A stretch of DNA of 64,000 bases from G965220825 sp965220825 (GTDB lineage: Bacteria > Pseudomonadota > Alphaproteobacteria > UBA828): positions 2,418,001 to 2,482,000 of the forward strand of contig OZ244839.1 of the NCBI GenBank assembly GCA_965220825.1. Direction: 5' to 3'. The number at the start of each line of letters is the position of its first letter. The first letter of the stretch is position 1. Shown here one piece after another: positions 33,251 through 41,533 of the stretch. The notes beneath the pieces were generated by a model. That model ran no database searches and had not been told where the DNA came from. It worked only from the letters and a program-made list of their open reading frames with translations. The position numbers and the translations under genes were made by a program.

Positions 33251-34663
33251 GTGGAAGCCACCAGCCGCGGCTTCGTGGCCAATGCGCGCGCGGGTCTCGC
33301 CGATGCGGCGCTTCAGGAATCGCTGTCGCTGTTCCAGGGAGGCTTCACCCAAAAACGCGCCGCCGCGGCGGAACGTCTGCCGGAGTTCGAGGCGCTCCGC
33401 GACCGGGCGCGCGCCATCAAGGACCACACGCTGGCGCGGCTCGATTTCTACCTGGAACGCTTCGAGGAGAAGGTGGTCGAGGCGGGCGGGACGGTCCATT
33501 GGTGCCAGACACCCGCGGAGGCGCGCAGCACCGTGCTGGCGCTGTGCCGAGAGGCCCGCGCGCGGACGGTCACCAAGAGCAAGTCCATGATCGCGGAGGA
33601 GATGGAGCTCAACCCCTTTCTCGAAGCGCACGGCATCGAGCCGGTGGAGACCGACCTCGGCGAATACATCATCCAGCTCGCGGACGAGCGCCCGAGCCAT
33701 ATCATCGCGCCCGCCATCCACAAGACGAAGGATCAGGTCTCCGACCTGTTTCATGAGAAGCACCGCACCGCCGAGCGCAGCGAAGCAATCGCGGAGCTGG
33801 TGGAGGAGGCCCGCAAGACCCTTCGGCCGCGCTATCTCGCCGCCGATGTGGGAATCACCGGGGCTAACTTCCTGATCGCCGAAACCGGCTCCATCGCGCT
33901 GGTGACCAATGAGGGCAATGCGGAACTCACCCGCCTGCTGCCGCGCGCTCATATCGTCATCGCCACATTGGAGAAGGTGGTACCGACGCTGGAGGATGCC
34001 GCCACCCTGTTGCGGGTGCTGGCGCGCTCCGCGACGGGCCAGGAGTTCTCCACCTACACCACGTTCGCCACCGGCCCGCGCCGGCCCGGGGATGCGGACG
34101 GGCCGGAGGCCTTCCATGTGGTGCTGCTGGATAACGGCCGCTCGCGCCTGTTGGAATCGCCGACCTTCCGCGACGTGCTGCGCTGTATCAAGTGCGGCGC
34201 CTGCATGAACCACTGCCCGGTCTACGGTGCGGTGGGGGGACACGCTTACGGCTGGGTCTATCCCGGCCCCATTGGCGCGGTACTCACGCCCAATCTGATC
34301 GGGCTGGAGGAGGCCCGGCATCTGCCCAACGCCTCGAGTTTCTGCGGACGCTGCGAGGAGGTCTGCCCCATGCGCATCCCCCTGCCGGGGATGATGCGCG
34401 CCCTGCGCGAGGCGGAGTTCGAGCGCAGGCTCGGGCCGCCGGGCCAGCGGTGGGGCGTCGGCGCCTGGGCCTGGCTCGCCGGCAGGCCCCGGCTCTATCG
34501 CCGCGTCACCGGCCTTGCTGCACGCCTCGCCCGCATTGCCGCGGGCGGGCGCGGGGGCTTCCGCAGGCTTCCCCTTGCCGGCGGTTGGACCGCCGCCAGG
34601 GACATGCCGGCGCCCGAAGGCGCGACGTTCCACGCCTTGTGGCGCAAGGGGCGGCGGCCGTGA
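33251..34663 (+). CDS. lutB: Lactate utilisation protein B (iron-sulfur subunit)
   Basis: The 470-residue iron-sulfur subunit of LutABC. An N-terminal LUD domain contains TVTKSKSMIAEEMELN and IGITGANFLIAETG-like VGITGANFLIAETGSI. Two 4Fe-4S motifs follow: CIKCGACMNHCPVYG and CGRCEEVCPMRIPLP (residues about 315-380). The GTG start at 33251 lies three bases after lutA. Its stop overlaps the lutC GTG (34660-34663). Confidence 0.95.
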   Translation: MEATSRGFVANARAGLADAALQESLSLFQGGFTQKRAAAAERLPEFEALRDRARAIKDHTLARLDFYLERFEEKVVEAGGTVHWCQTPAEARSTVLALCREARARTVTKSKSMIAEEMELNPFLEAHGIEPVETDLGEYIIQLADERPSHIIAPAIHKTKDQVSDLFHEKHRTAERSEAIAELVEEARKTLRPRYLAADVGITGANFLIAETGSIALVTNEGNAELTRLLPRAHIVIATLEKVVPTLEDAATLLRVLARSATGQEFSTYTTFATGPRRPGDADGPEAFHVVLLDNGRSRLLESPTFRDVLRCIKCGACMNHCPVYGAVGGHAYGWVYPGPIGAVLTPNLIGLEEARHLPNASSFCGRCEEVCPMRIPLPGMMRALREAEFERRLGPPGQRWGVGAWAWLAGRPRLYRRVTGLAARLARIAAGGRGGFRRLPLAGGWTAARDMPAPEGATFHALWRKGRRP

Positions 34664-35361
34664 GCGCACCGCAGGGTGCGCGCGAGGCCGTCTTCGCTTC
34701 CATCCGCCGGGCGCTGGGCAGGGGCGCTCTCGAGGGCGAGGCGCGGGCGGAGGCCGAGCGCCGCCTCGCGGCCCATGAACCCAATCTGACGCCCGCACGC
34801 GCGGCCCTCCCCAAGGAGGAGAGGATCGCGCTGTTCGTCCGCATGGCGGAGGAGACCATGGCGACGGTCGACCGGGTGGCGGATGCGCGCGCCGTTCCGG
34901 CGGCGGTCGCGGATTATCTCGCCCGGCACAATCTGCCAAGCGCACTCGTCATGGCGCCCGACCCGGCTCTCGATGCCTACCCCTGGGCGGAAAAACCCCT
35001 GCTTGCCATCCGCAGAGGCCGGGCGGAAGCGGGCGATGCGGTATCGGTGACCGGTGCCGTCATGGGTTTCGCCGAGACCGGGACTCTGATGACCGCCTCC
35101 GGGCCCGACCATCCCGCCACCCTCAACGTCCTGCCCGAGACCCATATCGCGATCGTGGCGGAAGACCGCATCGCGGGCGCCTATGAGGAGGGCTGGGAGG
35201 CGCTCCGGGCGCGAGCGGACGCCATGCCCAGTACGGTCACGCTGATCACCGGGCCTTCGCGCACCGGCGATATCGCGCAGACTCTGCAGCTCGGGGCCCA
35301 CGGACCCCGGCGGCTCCACATCGTCGTGGTGGGCGGCGAAGGTGGCGGGTGCGGCTCATGA
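34660..35361 (+). CDS. lutC: Lactate utilisation protein C
   Basis: A 233-residue LUD-domain protein, third part of the LutABC lactate oxidation system. It shows ASIRRALGRG at the N-terminus and the conserved GFAETGTLM and HPATLNVLPETHIAIV stretches, ending with GPSRTGDIAQTLQLGAHGPRRLHIVVV. The GTG start overlaps the lutB stop, and its own stop overlaps the smr start (ATGA), so the operon continues into smr. Confidence 0.94.
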   Translation: MSAPQGAREAVFASIRRALGRGALEGEARAEAERRLAAHEPNLTPARAALPKEERIALFVRMAEETMATVDRVADARAVPAAVADYLARHNLPSALVMAPDPALDAYPWAEKPLLAIRRGRAEAGDAVSVTGAVMGFAETGTLMTASGPDHPATLNVLPETHIAIVAEDRIAGAYEEGWEALRARADAMPSTVTLITGPSRTGDIAQTLQLGAHGPRRLHIVVVGGEGGGCGS

Positions 35362-35930
35362 CGGCGGGCCGGCGCGTCGGCGAAGACGAGGCTGCGCTGT
35401 GGCGGCGCACGATTCGCGACGTCGCGCCGCTCCGGGAGGGCGCGCAGGATCGGCCGGCCGGGCTTGTGACCGATGCGGACAAGGCCCCGAAGCCCGTGCC
35501 CGCCGCGCCCGCGTCGCCACGCCGGCCGCGCGCAGGCCCGAAGCCTCCGCCGGCGCCGCTCGCACTCGATCCCGGCGCGCCTTCGGGTCTTGATTGGCGG
35601 ACGGCGCGAAGGCTTAAGCGGGGCGAGATACCGGTGGAGGCCCGCCTCGACCTCCACGGCATGACCCAGGAAGAAGCCCACGCGGCCCTCGGCGCCTTCG
35701 TGCGCGCGAGCCGGGCGGCGGGTCGGCACTGCATCCAGGTGATCACCGGCAAGGGCTCCGTCGATTCGGCCGGGGCCGGCGTGCTGCGGCGCATGACGCC
35801 GCGGTGGCTGGAGGAGCCGTCGCTGCGCCGCCATGTGGTGGCCATCGCCCATGCGCCGCCTCGGGGCGGCGGCCGGGGCGCGCTCACCGTTCTCCTCAAG
35901 CGCGGCCCGCCGCCCGCAGCCCGGCCATGA
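35358..35930 (+). CDS. smrA: Smr-domain protein
   Basis: A 190-residue protein with a C-terminal Smr domain (VEARLDLHGMTQEEAHAALGAFV near residue 90 and QVITGKGSVDSAGAGVLRRMTPRWL), the fold of MutS2-type nicking or RNase domains. The LDLHG and GKG motifs are complete. The N-terminal half is proline- and alanine-rich and probably disordered. ATG 35358 overlaps the lutC stop; GTG 35349 could add three residues. The biological substrate in alphaproteobacteria is unclear. Confidence 0.9.
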   Translation: MTAGRRVGEDEAALWRRTIRDVAPLREGAQDRPAGLVTDADKAPKPVPAAPASPRRPRAGPKPPPAPLALDPGAPSGLDWRTARRLKRGEIPVEARLDLHGMTQEEAHAALGAFVRASRAAGRHCIQVITGKGSVDSAGAGVLRRMTPRWLEEPSLRRHVVAIAHAPPRGGGRGALTVLLKRGPPPAARP

Positions 35931-36277
35931 CGGCCGACGGGGTGGGCGGCCTCACGCATTTCCTGGCCCGCGCCGCCCGCAGGCTCAAGGTGGAGGTCCA
36001 CGCGCTCTGGCTGGTCTTCCGCCACGCCGAGACCCCGTGGTACGCCAAGGCCGTCCTGGTGGTCATGCTGCTCTATCTCACGAGCCCCGTGGACCTGGTG
36101 CCGGACGTGATCCCCGTCCTCGGCATGCTGGACGATCTTGCGGTGCTCGCGCTCGCGCTCTGGTTCGTCTACCGGACGACGCCGGCGGAGGTGGTCGCGT
36201 CCTGCCGCGCCCGGGCGGAAGCCGCGTCCCAAGAGGGCCGCTTCGAGGCATTTCTGCGGAGGCTCACGGGCCGCTGA
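35927..36277 (+). CDS. YkvA-like DUF1232 small membrane protein
   Basis: A 116-residue protein with the DUF1232 signature YLTSPVDLVPDVIPVLGMLDDLAVLALALWFV at about 47-78, split over two hydrophobic stretches. The family function is unknown; in other bacteria YkvA-like proteins are small inner-membrane proteins. ATG 35927 overlaps the smr stop by four bases, so it is coupled to the lut-smr operon. It is convergent with hslU. Confidence 0.85.
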   Translation: MTADGVGGLTHFLARAARRLKVEVHALWLVFRHAETPWYAKAVLVVMLLYLTSPVDLVPDVIPVLGMLDDLAVLALALWFVYRTTPAEVVASCRARAEAASQEGRFEAFLRRLTGR

Positions 36278-36320
36278 GCGGACGTTTTCAGGCCCTCGCC
36301 GCCGGGGCGCGGGCGCATGC

Positions 36321-37631
36321 TCAGAGGATGAACTTGCTGAGGTCGGCGTCCTTGGCGAGATCGCCCACATGGCCGTCCACATAGGCACGGTCGATGGTGA
36401 TGTGCTCGCCGGCCCTGTCGGTCGCCTCGAAGCTGATGTCCTCCAGGAGCTTCTCCATCACCGTGTGCAGCCTTCGCGCGCCGATGTTCTCCACGGCCCG
36501 ATTGACCTCGGCGGCGAGCGTGGAGATCGCATCGATGGCGTCCTCGCCGAACTCAAGGGTCACGTCCTCGGTTTCCATCAGGGCGCGGTACTGGCGGATC
36601 AGGCTGTTCTCGGGCTCGGTGAGAATGCGCCTGAGGTCGTCCCGTCCCAGGGCCCTGAGCTCCACCCGGATCGGCAGGCGCCCCTGGAGTTCCGGCAGCA
36701 GGTCGGCGGGTTTCGCGAGGTGGAAGGCGCCGGAGGCGATGAAGAGGATATGGTCGGTGGCGACCGCTCCATGTTTGGTGGGCACGGTGGTGCCTTCGAT
36801 CAGCGGCAGGAGGTCGCGTTGTACGCCTTCCCGGCTCACATCGGCGCCGAGCCGGTCCGACCGGGCGCATATCTTGTCGATCTCGTCGATAAAGACGATG
36901 CCGCCGGTCTCCGCGCTCTCAAGCGCGCGGCGCACCACCTGGTCCTGGTCCAGGAGCCGGTCGCTCTCCTCCGCCATCAGGGTCTCGTAGGATTCGCCGA
37001 CCGTCATCCGCTTGATTTTTTTCTGTTCGCCGAACGCCTTGCCGAGCATCTCGCCGATATTGACCATGCCCATCTGCGCGCCCGGCATGCCGGGAATCTC
37101 GAAGGTGGGAAGCGAGGACGCGGCGGATTCGCTCACCTCGATATCCACTTCCTTCTCGGCGAGCGCGCCCTCGCGCAGCAGCTTGCGGAACTTTGCGCGC
37201 GTCTCCTTGCTGGAATTCTTGCCCACCAGCGCGTCGAGGACGCGATTCTCGGCGTTGAGCTCCGCCTGGGCGGCGACCTCCTTGCGCATGCGCTCGCGGG
37301 TCATGTGGATCGAGATCTCCACCAGATCCCGCACGATCTGCTCCACATCCCGGCCCACATAGCCAACCTCGGTGAACTTCGTGGCTTCCACCTTGAGGAA
37401 CGGCGCCTCCGCAAGCCGCGCCAGGCGGCGCGCGATCTCCGTCTTGCCGACGCCCGTGGGTCCGATCATCAGAATGTTCTTGGGCAGAACCTCTTCGCGC
37501 AGATCGTCGTCGAGTTGCTGGCGCCGCCAACGGTTGCGGAGCGCGATTGCCACCGAACGCTTGGCCTCGTCCTGGCCGACGATGAAGCGGTCGAGCTCGG
37601 AGACGATCTCGCGCGGGGAGAAGGAGGTCAC
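36321..37631 (-). CDS. hslU: HslU, ATPase of the HslUV protease
   Basis: AAA+ unfoldase that feeds substrates to HslV. The 436-residue protein has FIVGQDEAKRSVAIALRNRWRR near the N-terminus, Walker A GPTGVGKT, the GYVGRD pore loop, an intermediate domain about 110-230, Walker B FIDEIDKI, sensor regions with GRLPIRVEL, and the invariant C-terminal tail ending DLSKFIL that docks into HslV. The GTG start overlaps the hslV stop (GTGA, 37628-37631), coupling the two subunits. Confidence 0.97.
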   Translation of the reverse strand: MTSFSPREIVSELDRFIVGQDEAKRSVAIALRNRWRRQQLDDDLREEVLPKNILMIGPTGVGKTEIARRLARLAEAPFLKVEATKFTEVGYVGRDVEQIVRDLVEISIHMTRERMRKEVAAQAELNAENRVLDALVGKNSSKETRAKFRKLLREGALAEKEVDIEVSESAASSLPTFEIPGMPGAQMGMVNIGEMLGKAFGEQKKIKRMTVGESYETLMAEESDRLLDQDQVVRRALESAETGGIVFIDEIDKICARSDRLGADVSREGVQRDLLPLIEGTTVPTKHGAVATDHILFIASGAFHLAKPADLLPELQGRLPIRVELRALGRDDLRRILTEPENSLIRQYRALMETEDVTLEFGEDAIDAISTLAAEVNRAVENIGARRLHTVMEKLLEDISFEATDRAGEHITIDRAYVDGHVGDLAKDADLSKFIL

Positions 37632-38188
37632 GGGCCGATCTTTTCGACGGTGATATGGCTGTTGGTGTAGATGCAAAGTTCGGCGGCGATGGCCATGGCC
37701 TTGCGCGCCACCGCCTCGGCGTCCAGCTCGTCGACCTCGACCAGCGCCCGTGCCGCGGCCAGGGCGTAGGAGCCGCCGGAACCGATCCCGATCAGCCCGT
37801 CCGCGGGCTCCAGCACGTCCCCCGTTCCGGTAAGCACCAGGGAGACGGAGGCGTCGGCGACCGCCATCATTGCCTCGAGGCGGCGGAGGTAGCGGTCGGT
37901 CCGCCAGTCCTTGGCGAGTTCGACACAGGCCCGCGTCAGTTGGCCGGGATGCTGCTCGAGCTTGCCTTCGAGCCGCTCGAAGAGGGTGAAGGCGTCGGCC
38001 GTCGCGCCGGCGAAGCCCGCGACGATTCCGCCGTCGCCCAGGCGGCGCACCTTGCGGGCGTTGGCCTTGAGGACCGTCTGGCCCAGCGTAACCTGTCCAT
38101 CGCCCGCGACGGCGACCGTGCTGCCCTTGCGCACCGCGAGCACCGTGGTTCCGTGCCACGCCTGCCCGCCGCGTGTTTCCGGTTCGAT
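37628..38188 (-). CDS. hslV: HslV, peptidase of the HslUV protease, apparent ATC start
   Basis: Threonine peptidase forming the two-ring core of HslUV. The conserved body runs WHGTTVLAVRKG, AGDGQVTLGQTV, GGIVAGFAGATADAFTLFERLE and GIGSGGSYALAAARAL. The catalytic Thr follows WHG, as in alphaproteobacterial HslV with a cleaved propeptide. No ATG, GTG or TTG occurs in frame between the upstream stop and that Thr. The only good start is ATC at 38186-38188, just after GGGAGGAGG, giving 186 residues with catalytic Thr14. A base error at an original ATG is the alternative. GTG 38143 would remove the catalytic residue. Confidence 0.85.
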   Translation of the reverse strand: MEPETRGGQAWHGTTVLAVRKGSTVAVAGDGQVTLGQTVLKANARKVRRLGDGGIVAGFAGATADAFTLFERLEGKLEQHPGQLTRACVELAKDWRTDRYLRRLEAMMAVADASVSLVLTGTGDVLEPADGLIGIGSGGSYALAAARALVEVDELDAEAVARKAMAIAAELCIYTNSHITVEKIGP

Positions 38189-38404
38189 CGCCTCCTCCCG
38201 CGCGCCATGCCGCCCGCGCCACCATGCGAGAAGCCCTGCTCCCGGTCAAGGACGGCGCGCCGCGCCTGTTTCTTTGCATCGGCCGGGGACGGTCCTTCGG
38301 CCCGCTGCGGGCCTGGTGTCGATAGCGATCGAAATTCCGACGGTGTCGGCAACTGAAAATCCGGACATACCAACCGTTACCGACAGGCAAGCTTCGGGCG
38401 CTTG
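38189..38404. repeat. Gap between hslV and ilvE region holding a dispersed repeat copy
   Basis: A 216-base non-coding stretch. At 38267-38316 it contains TGTTTCTTTGC, then CGGCCGGGG and a hairpin-forming section (CCTTCGGCCCGCTGCGGGCC). The same arrangement is present on the opposite strand at 8768-8819. The two share about 50 bases with small differences, which marks a dispersed element rather than chance. Confidence 0.6.
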
Positions 38405-38608
38405 ATGGAGCAGGCACGAAACCGGCATTATTCGATCCTGTCGCTCGACGGCGACCGTGCGTTCGAAGAGGCCAGCCGCGTCTTCGAGCGCCGTGTCCGC
38501 CACAGGCTGGGCGACAAGGGGACCATCGGCTGGCACGATGAGAATCTCATGCTGCATCTGATCGTAACCGCTTCCCGGCCTTGCCGCGCACCGGCGGAGG
38601 GGCCATGA
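38405..38608 (+). CDS. Small hypothetical protein coupled to ilvE
   Basis: A 67-residue frame that I do not recognise. It starts ATGGAGCAGGCA and ends with a TGA overlapping the ilvE ATG as ATGA, the same junction seen at real operon boundaries here. The product is charged with one hydrophobic patch (NLMLHLIVTAS) near residue 50. No clear ribosome-binding site precedes it. It may be a real small protein, a leader that couples ilvE translation, or chance. Confidence 0.4.
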   Translation: MEQARNRHYSILSLDGDRAFEEASRVFERRVRHRLGDKGTIGWHDENLMLHLIVTASRPCRAPAEGP

Positions 38609-39540
38609 GCGCCACCCTGCCCGAGACCGAGTGGATCTGGCGCGACGGCGAATTCATCCGCTGGAAGGACGCCACCCTGCACCTGCTTTCCACGGCCGTG
38701 CAGTTCGGCTCGTCGGTCTTCGAGGGCATACGCTGCTACGACACGCTGGCGGGACCGGCCATCTTTCGCCTGCCCGAGCATCTGCGCAGGCTTCGCAACT
38801 CCTGCCGCATCTACCGCATGGAGCTCGCCTATGACGACGCGGCGCTGACGGAGGCCTGCTGCGCCCTGGTGCGCCGCAACGGGCTCCGCGCCTGCTATAT
38901 CCGGCCGGTTGTGCTGCGCGGCTATGGCGCCATCGGGATGGACGGCATCGGGAGCCCGATCGAAACCTATATCCCGGCCTGGGAGTGGGGACCCTATCTC
39001 GGCGAGGACGCGCTGGAGAACGGCGTGGACGTCTGTGTCTCGACCTGGAACCGCGCCGCGCCCAACACCTTCCCCGGTATGGCCAAGTCGACCGGCCACT
39101 ACAACAACGCGCAACTCATCAAGCTGGAGGCGCTCGCCAACGGTTTCGTGGAGGCCATCGCGCTCGCGCCCGACGGGCTGGTGAGCGAGGGAAGCGGGCA
39201 GAACCTCTTCGCCGTCTCCGGCGATACCCTGCTGACACCGCCCATCGACGGGAGCAACCTTGCGGGCGTCACGCGGAACGCGGTGACCGCCATCGCCGCC
39301 GATCTCGACATACCGGTGCGCGAGAGCCCCATGCCGCGGGAGTTCCTCTATTGCGCCGACGAGCTGTTCTTTTCGGGAACGGCCGCCGAGATTACGCCGA
39401 TCCGCTCGGTGGACCGCATCGAAGTGGGCGACGGGCGCATCGGGCCGGTAACCCGACGCATCCAGAAGCGCTTCTCCGACATCGTCGCAGGGCGCACCAA
39501 CGACGACCACCGATGGCTTACCGCGGTGCCGCCCGCATGA
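38605..39540 (+). CDS. ilvE: Branched-chain amino acid aminotransferase
   Basis: PLP enzyme that aminates the keto-acids of valine, leucine and isoleucine. The 311-residue fold-type IV protein has the IlvE order: IRWKDATLHLLSTAVQFGSSVFEGIRCY, the catalytic lysine in GMAKSTGHYNNAQL, ALAPDGLVSEGSGQNLF, and the phosphate-binding LLTPPIDGSNLAGVTRNAV and FFSGTAAEITPI. ATG 38605 is chosen for its overlap with the small upstream frame and the MSATLPE opening. The other steps (ilvBHC, leuA) lie in the same window but in a separate operon. Confidence 0.95.
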   Translation: MSATLPETEWIWRDGEFIRWKDATLHLLSTAVQFGSSVFEGIRCYDTLAGPAIFRLPEHLRRLRNSCRIYRMELAYDDAALTEACCALVRRNGLRACYIRPVVLRGYGAIGMDGIGSPIETYIPAWEWGPYLGEDALENGVDVCVSTWNRAAPNTFPGMAKSTGHYNNAQLIKLEALANGFVEAIALAPDGLVSEGSGQNLFAVSGDTLLTPPIDGSNLAGVTRNAVTAIAADLDIPVRESPMPREFLYCADELFFSGTAAEITPIRSVDRIEVGDGRIGPVTRRIQKRFSDIVAGRTNDDHRWLTAVPPA

Positions 39541-39556
39541 GCCGGGGAAGCGGCCG

Positions 39557-40351
39557 ATGACGGAGGCGGAACGCCGTGCGCTCGCCGACGCGCTCTTCCG
39601 GGAGCATGCGGATCGGCGGCCTTACCGCCAGCTGGAAGGCGCGGAGCGGCCCGCCTCGCTCGCCGAGGCCTATGAGGTCCAGCGCCTGCTGCTCGCGCGC
39701 TTCCAGGAGTCGGGGCGGGGCGCGGTCGTGGGCTACAAGGTGGGCCTCACCTCGCGGGCAATCCGGGAAATGTGCAAGACCGATCAGCCGGTCGGCGGTG
39801 CGATCTTCGCGAACACGGTGCGCCGCTCGCCCGCGCGCATCCGACTTGCGGACTTCCTTCATGTGGGGCTCGAGTTCGAGCTTGCGGTGGAGCTGGGCGC
39901 GCCGTTCCTGCCCGAGGACGCCCCCTTCACCCGCGCCGACGCGGCAGATCGTGTCGCGGCCTGCATGCCGGCCTTCGAGCTGGTGGACGACCGCAACGCG
40001 GACTATGACCGGATCGACGCACTCACCCTCGTGGCGGACAACGCCTGGTGCGACGGTGTGGTGCTGGGCCCGCGCTCCGAAGACTGGCGCGCTCTCGATC
40101 TTGCGCAAGCGCCGGTCTCGCTCCGGATCAACGATGCCCCGCCCGAGACCGAGACCACCGGCGCCGCCATGGGCCATCCGCTGAACTCGCTGGCCTGGCT
40201 CGCGAACGGCCTCGCCTCGCGCGGCGAGGGGCTGGAGGCCGGCATGACGGTAATGACGGGGAGTACGTTCGCAACGCGCTTCCCCGTCACGGGCGACCGC
40301 TTTCGCTACGAAATCGGCGGGCTCGGCACCGTGGAGGCGGAGATCGTCTGA
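39557..40351 (+). CDS. 2-keto-4-pentenoate hydratase-like enzyme (FAH superfamily)
   Basis: A 264-residue protein of the hydratase/decarboxylase branch of the fumarylacetoacetate hydrolase superfamily. Markers are LAEAYEVQRLL, GYKVGLTSRAI near residue 60, GLEFELAVELGA (metal-binding glutamates at about 108-112) and PAFELVDDRN. Relatives hydrate 2-hydroxypenta-2,4-dienoate or 2-oxohept-3-ene-dioate in aromatic degradation. No other aromatic-catabolic gene is nearby, so its substrate is open. It follows ilvE by 16 bases and may be cotranscribed. Confidence 0.85.
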   Translation: MTEAERRALADALFREHADRRPYRQLEGAERPASLAEAYEVQRLLLARFQESGRGAVVGYKVGLTSRAIREMCKTDQPVGGAIFANTVRRSPARIRLADFLHVGLEFELAVELGAPFLPEDAPFTRADAADRVAACMPAFELVDDRNADYDRIDALTLVADNAWCDGVVLGPRSEDWRALDLAQAPVSLRINDAPPETETTGAAMGHPLNSLAWLANGLASRGEGLEAGMTVMTGSTFATRFPVTGDRFRYEIGGLGTVEAEIV

Positions 40352-40373
40352 AGCCGGCGTCCCGCACCGCCGG

Positions 40374-41525
40374 TTACGGCGCGTCCGCTGCCGGTCGGCG
40401 GCCGATGGCGATGTCGCGATGGACATCCACGCAGATCAGCAGCCCGAAGCCGAACATCAATGTCAGCATGGCGCTTCCGCCGTAGGAGATCAGCGGCAGC
40501 GGAAGCCCCACCACCGGGATCAGCCCGGTTACCATGGCGAGGTTGAAGAAGGCGTAGAAGAAGAACGTCGCCGTTACGCCGATGCCGAGCAGGCGGCCGA
40601 ACTGGTTCGCACTTCGCGCCGAGATGGCGATGCCATAGGCCGCGGTGGCCAGATACAGCAGCAGCAGCCCGATCGCGCCGAAGAAGCCGAGCTCCTCCGC
40701 GAACATGGTAAAGATGAAGTCGGTCTGCTTCTCCGGCAGAAAGTTCAGGTGGCTCTGCGTGCCCTGGAGGTAGCCCTTGCCGAACAGCCCGCCGGAGCCC
40801 AGCGCGATCTTGGATTGCAGTATGTGGTAGCCGGCGCCCAGCGGGTCGGCCTCCGGGTTCAGAAAGGCGAGGATGCGCGAGCGCTGGTAGTCGTGGAGAA
40901 ACTGCCATGCGACGGGCAGCGTGCCGAGGCCCGCGGCGACGGCGACGCCGAGCTTCCAGAGGCGAAGACCCGCCATGAACAGCATGACCCCGCCGCCGAG
41001 CATGAGAAGCACGGCGGTTCCGAGGTCGGGCTGGCGCAATACCAGCGCCGCCGGTGCCAGGATCATCAGCGTGGGCGGAACGAGGATGCGCAGGCGGCGC
41101 ATATCCTCCAGGGATATGCCGTGAAAATAGCGTGCGAGTGCAAGCACCAGCGCAATTTTCATGAGTTCCGAGGGTTGCAACTGGAGCAGGCCGAGATCGA
41201 TCCAGCGCTGTGCGCCCATGGTTCTGGCGCCCACCATCTCGGCGCCGATCAACAGGGCGAAGGCGACGGCATAGACGCCGTAGGCCGCGCGTAGCCAGAA
41301 GCGGATGTCGATCATGGCCACGGCGAGCATCAGAACGAAGCCCACACCGAGGCGGATCGCCTGGCGCATCGCCCAGGGCTCGGCCGCGCCGTCGGCGGCC
41401 GAATAGAGCAGCGCGATGCCGACGGTGCCGATGCCGCAGACCAGAAAGACCATGAGCCAGTTGAGCCGGAGCGCGCGCTCCAGCAGCGTCATCCGCTGGC
41501 CGTCATGCTCGCGCGGCATTGCCAT
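40374..41525 (-). CDS. rodA: Rod-shape SEDS glycosyltransferase RodA
   Basis: SEDS peptidoglycan polymerase of the elongasome, partnered by PBP2. The 383-residue protein has about ten membrane segments. Family marks are GAQRWIDLGLLQLQPSELMKIALVLALARYF, QPDLGTAVLL, the periplasmic loop with QSKIALGSGGLFGKGYLQGTQSHLNFLPEKQTDFIF and LPLPLISYGGSAML. Start ATG 41525 is 8 bases after mrdA, so the two partners are co-translated. Confidence 0.96.
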   Translation of the reverse strand: MAMPREHDGQRMTLLERALRLNWLMVFLVCGIGTVGIALLYSAADGAAEPWAMRQAIRLGVGFVLMLAVAMIDIRFWLRAAYGVYAVAFALLIGAEMVGARTMGAQRWIDLGLLQLQPSELMKIALVLALARYFHGISLEDMRRLRILVPPTLMILAPAALVLRQPDLGTAVLLMLGGGVMLFMAGLRLWKLGVAVAAGLGTLPVAWQFLHDYQRSRILAFLNPEADPLGAGYHILQSKIALGSGGLFGKGYLQGTQSHLNFLPEKQTDFIFTMFAEELGFFGAIGLLLLYLATAAYGIAISARSANQFGRLLGIGVTATFFFYAFFNLAMVTGLIPVVGLPLPLISYGGSAMLTLMFGFGLLICVDVHRDIAIGRRPAADAP

Positions 41526-41533
41526 GGTCGGGC

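Noticed and set aside
38246..38557. A 103-codon minus-strand frame upstream of hslV
   Set aside because: It crosses the dispersed repeat and overlaps the ilvE-coupled frame; no family or start support.
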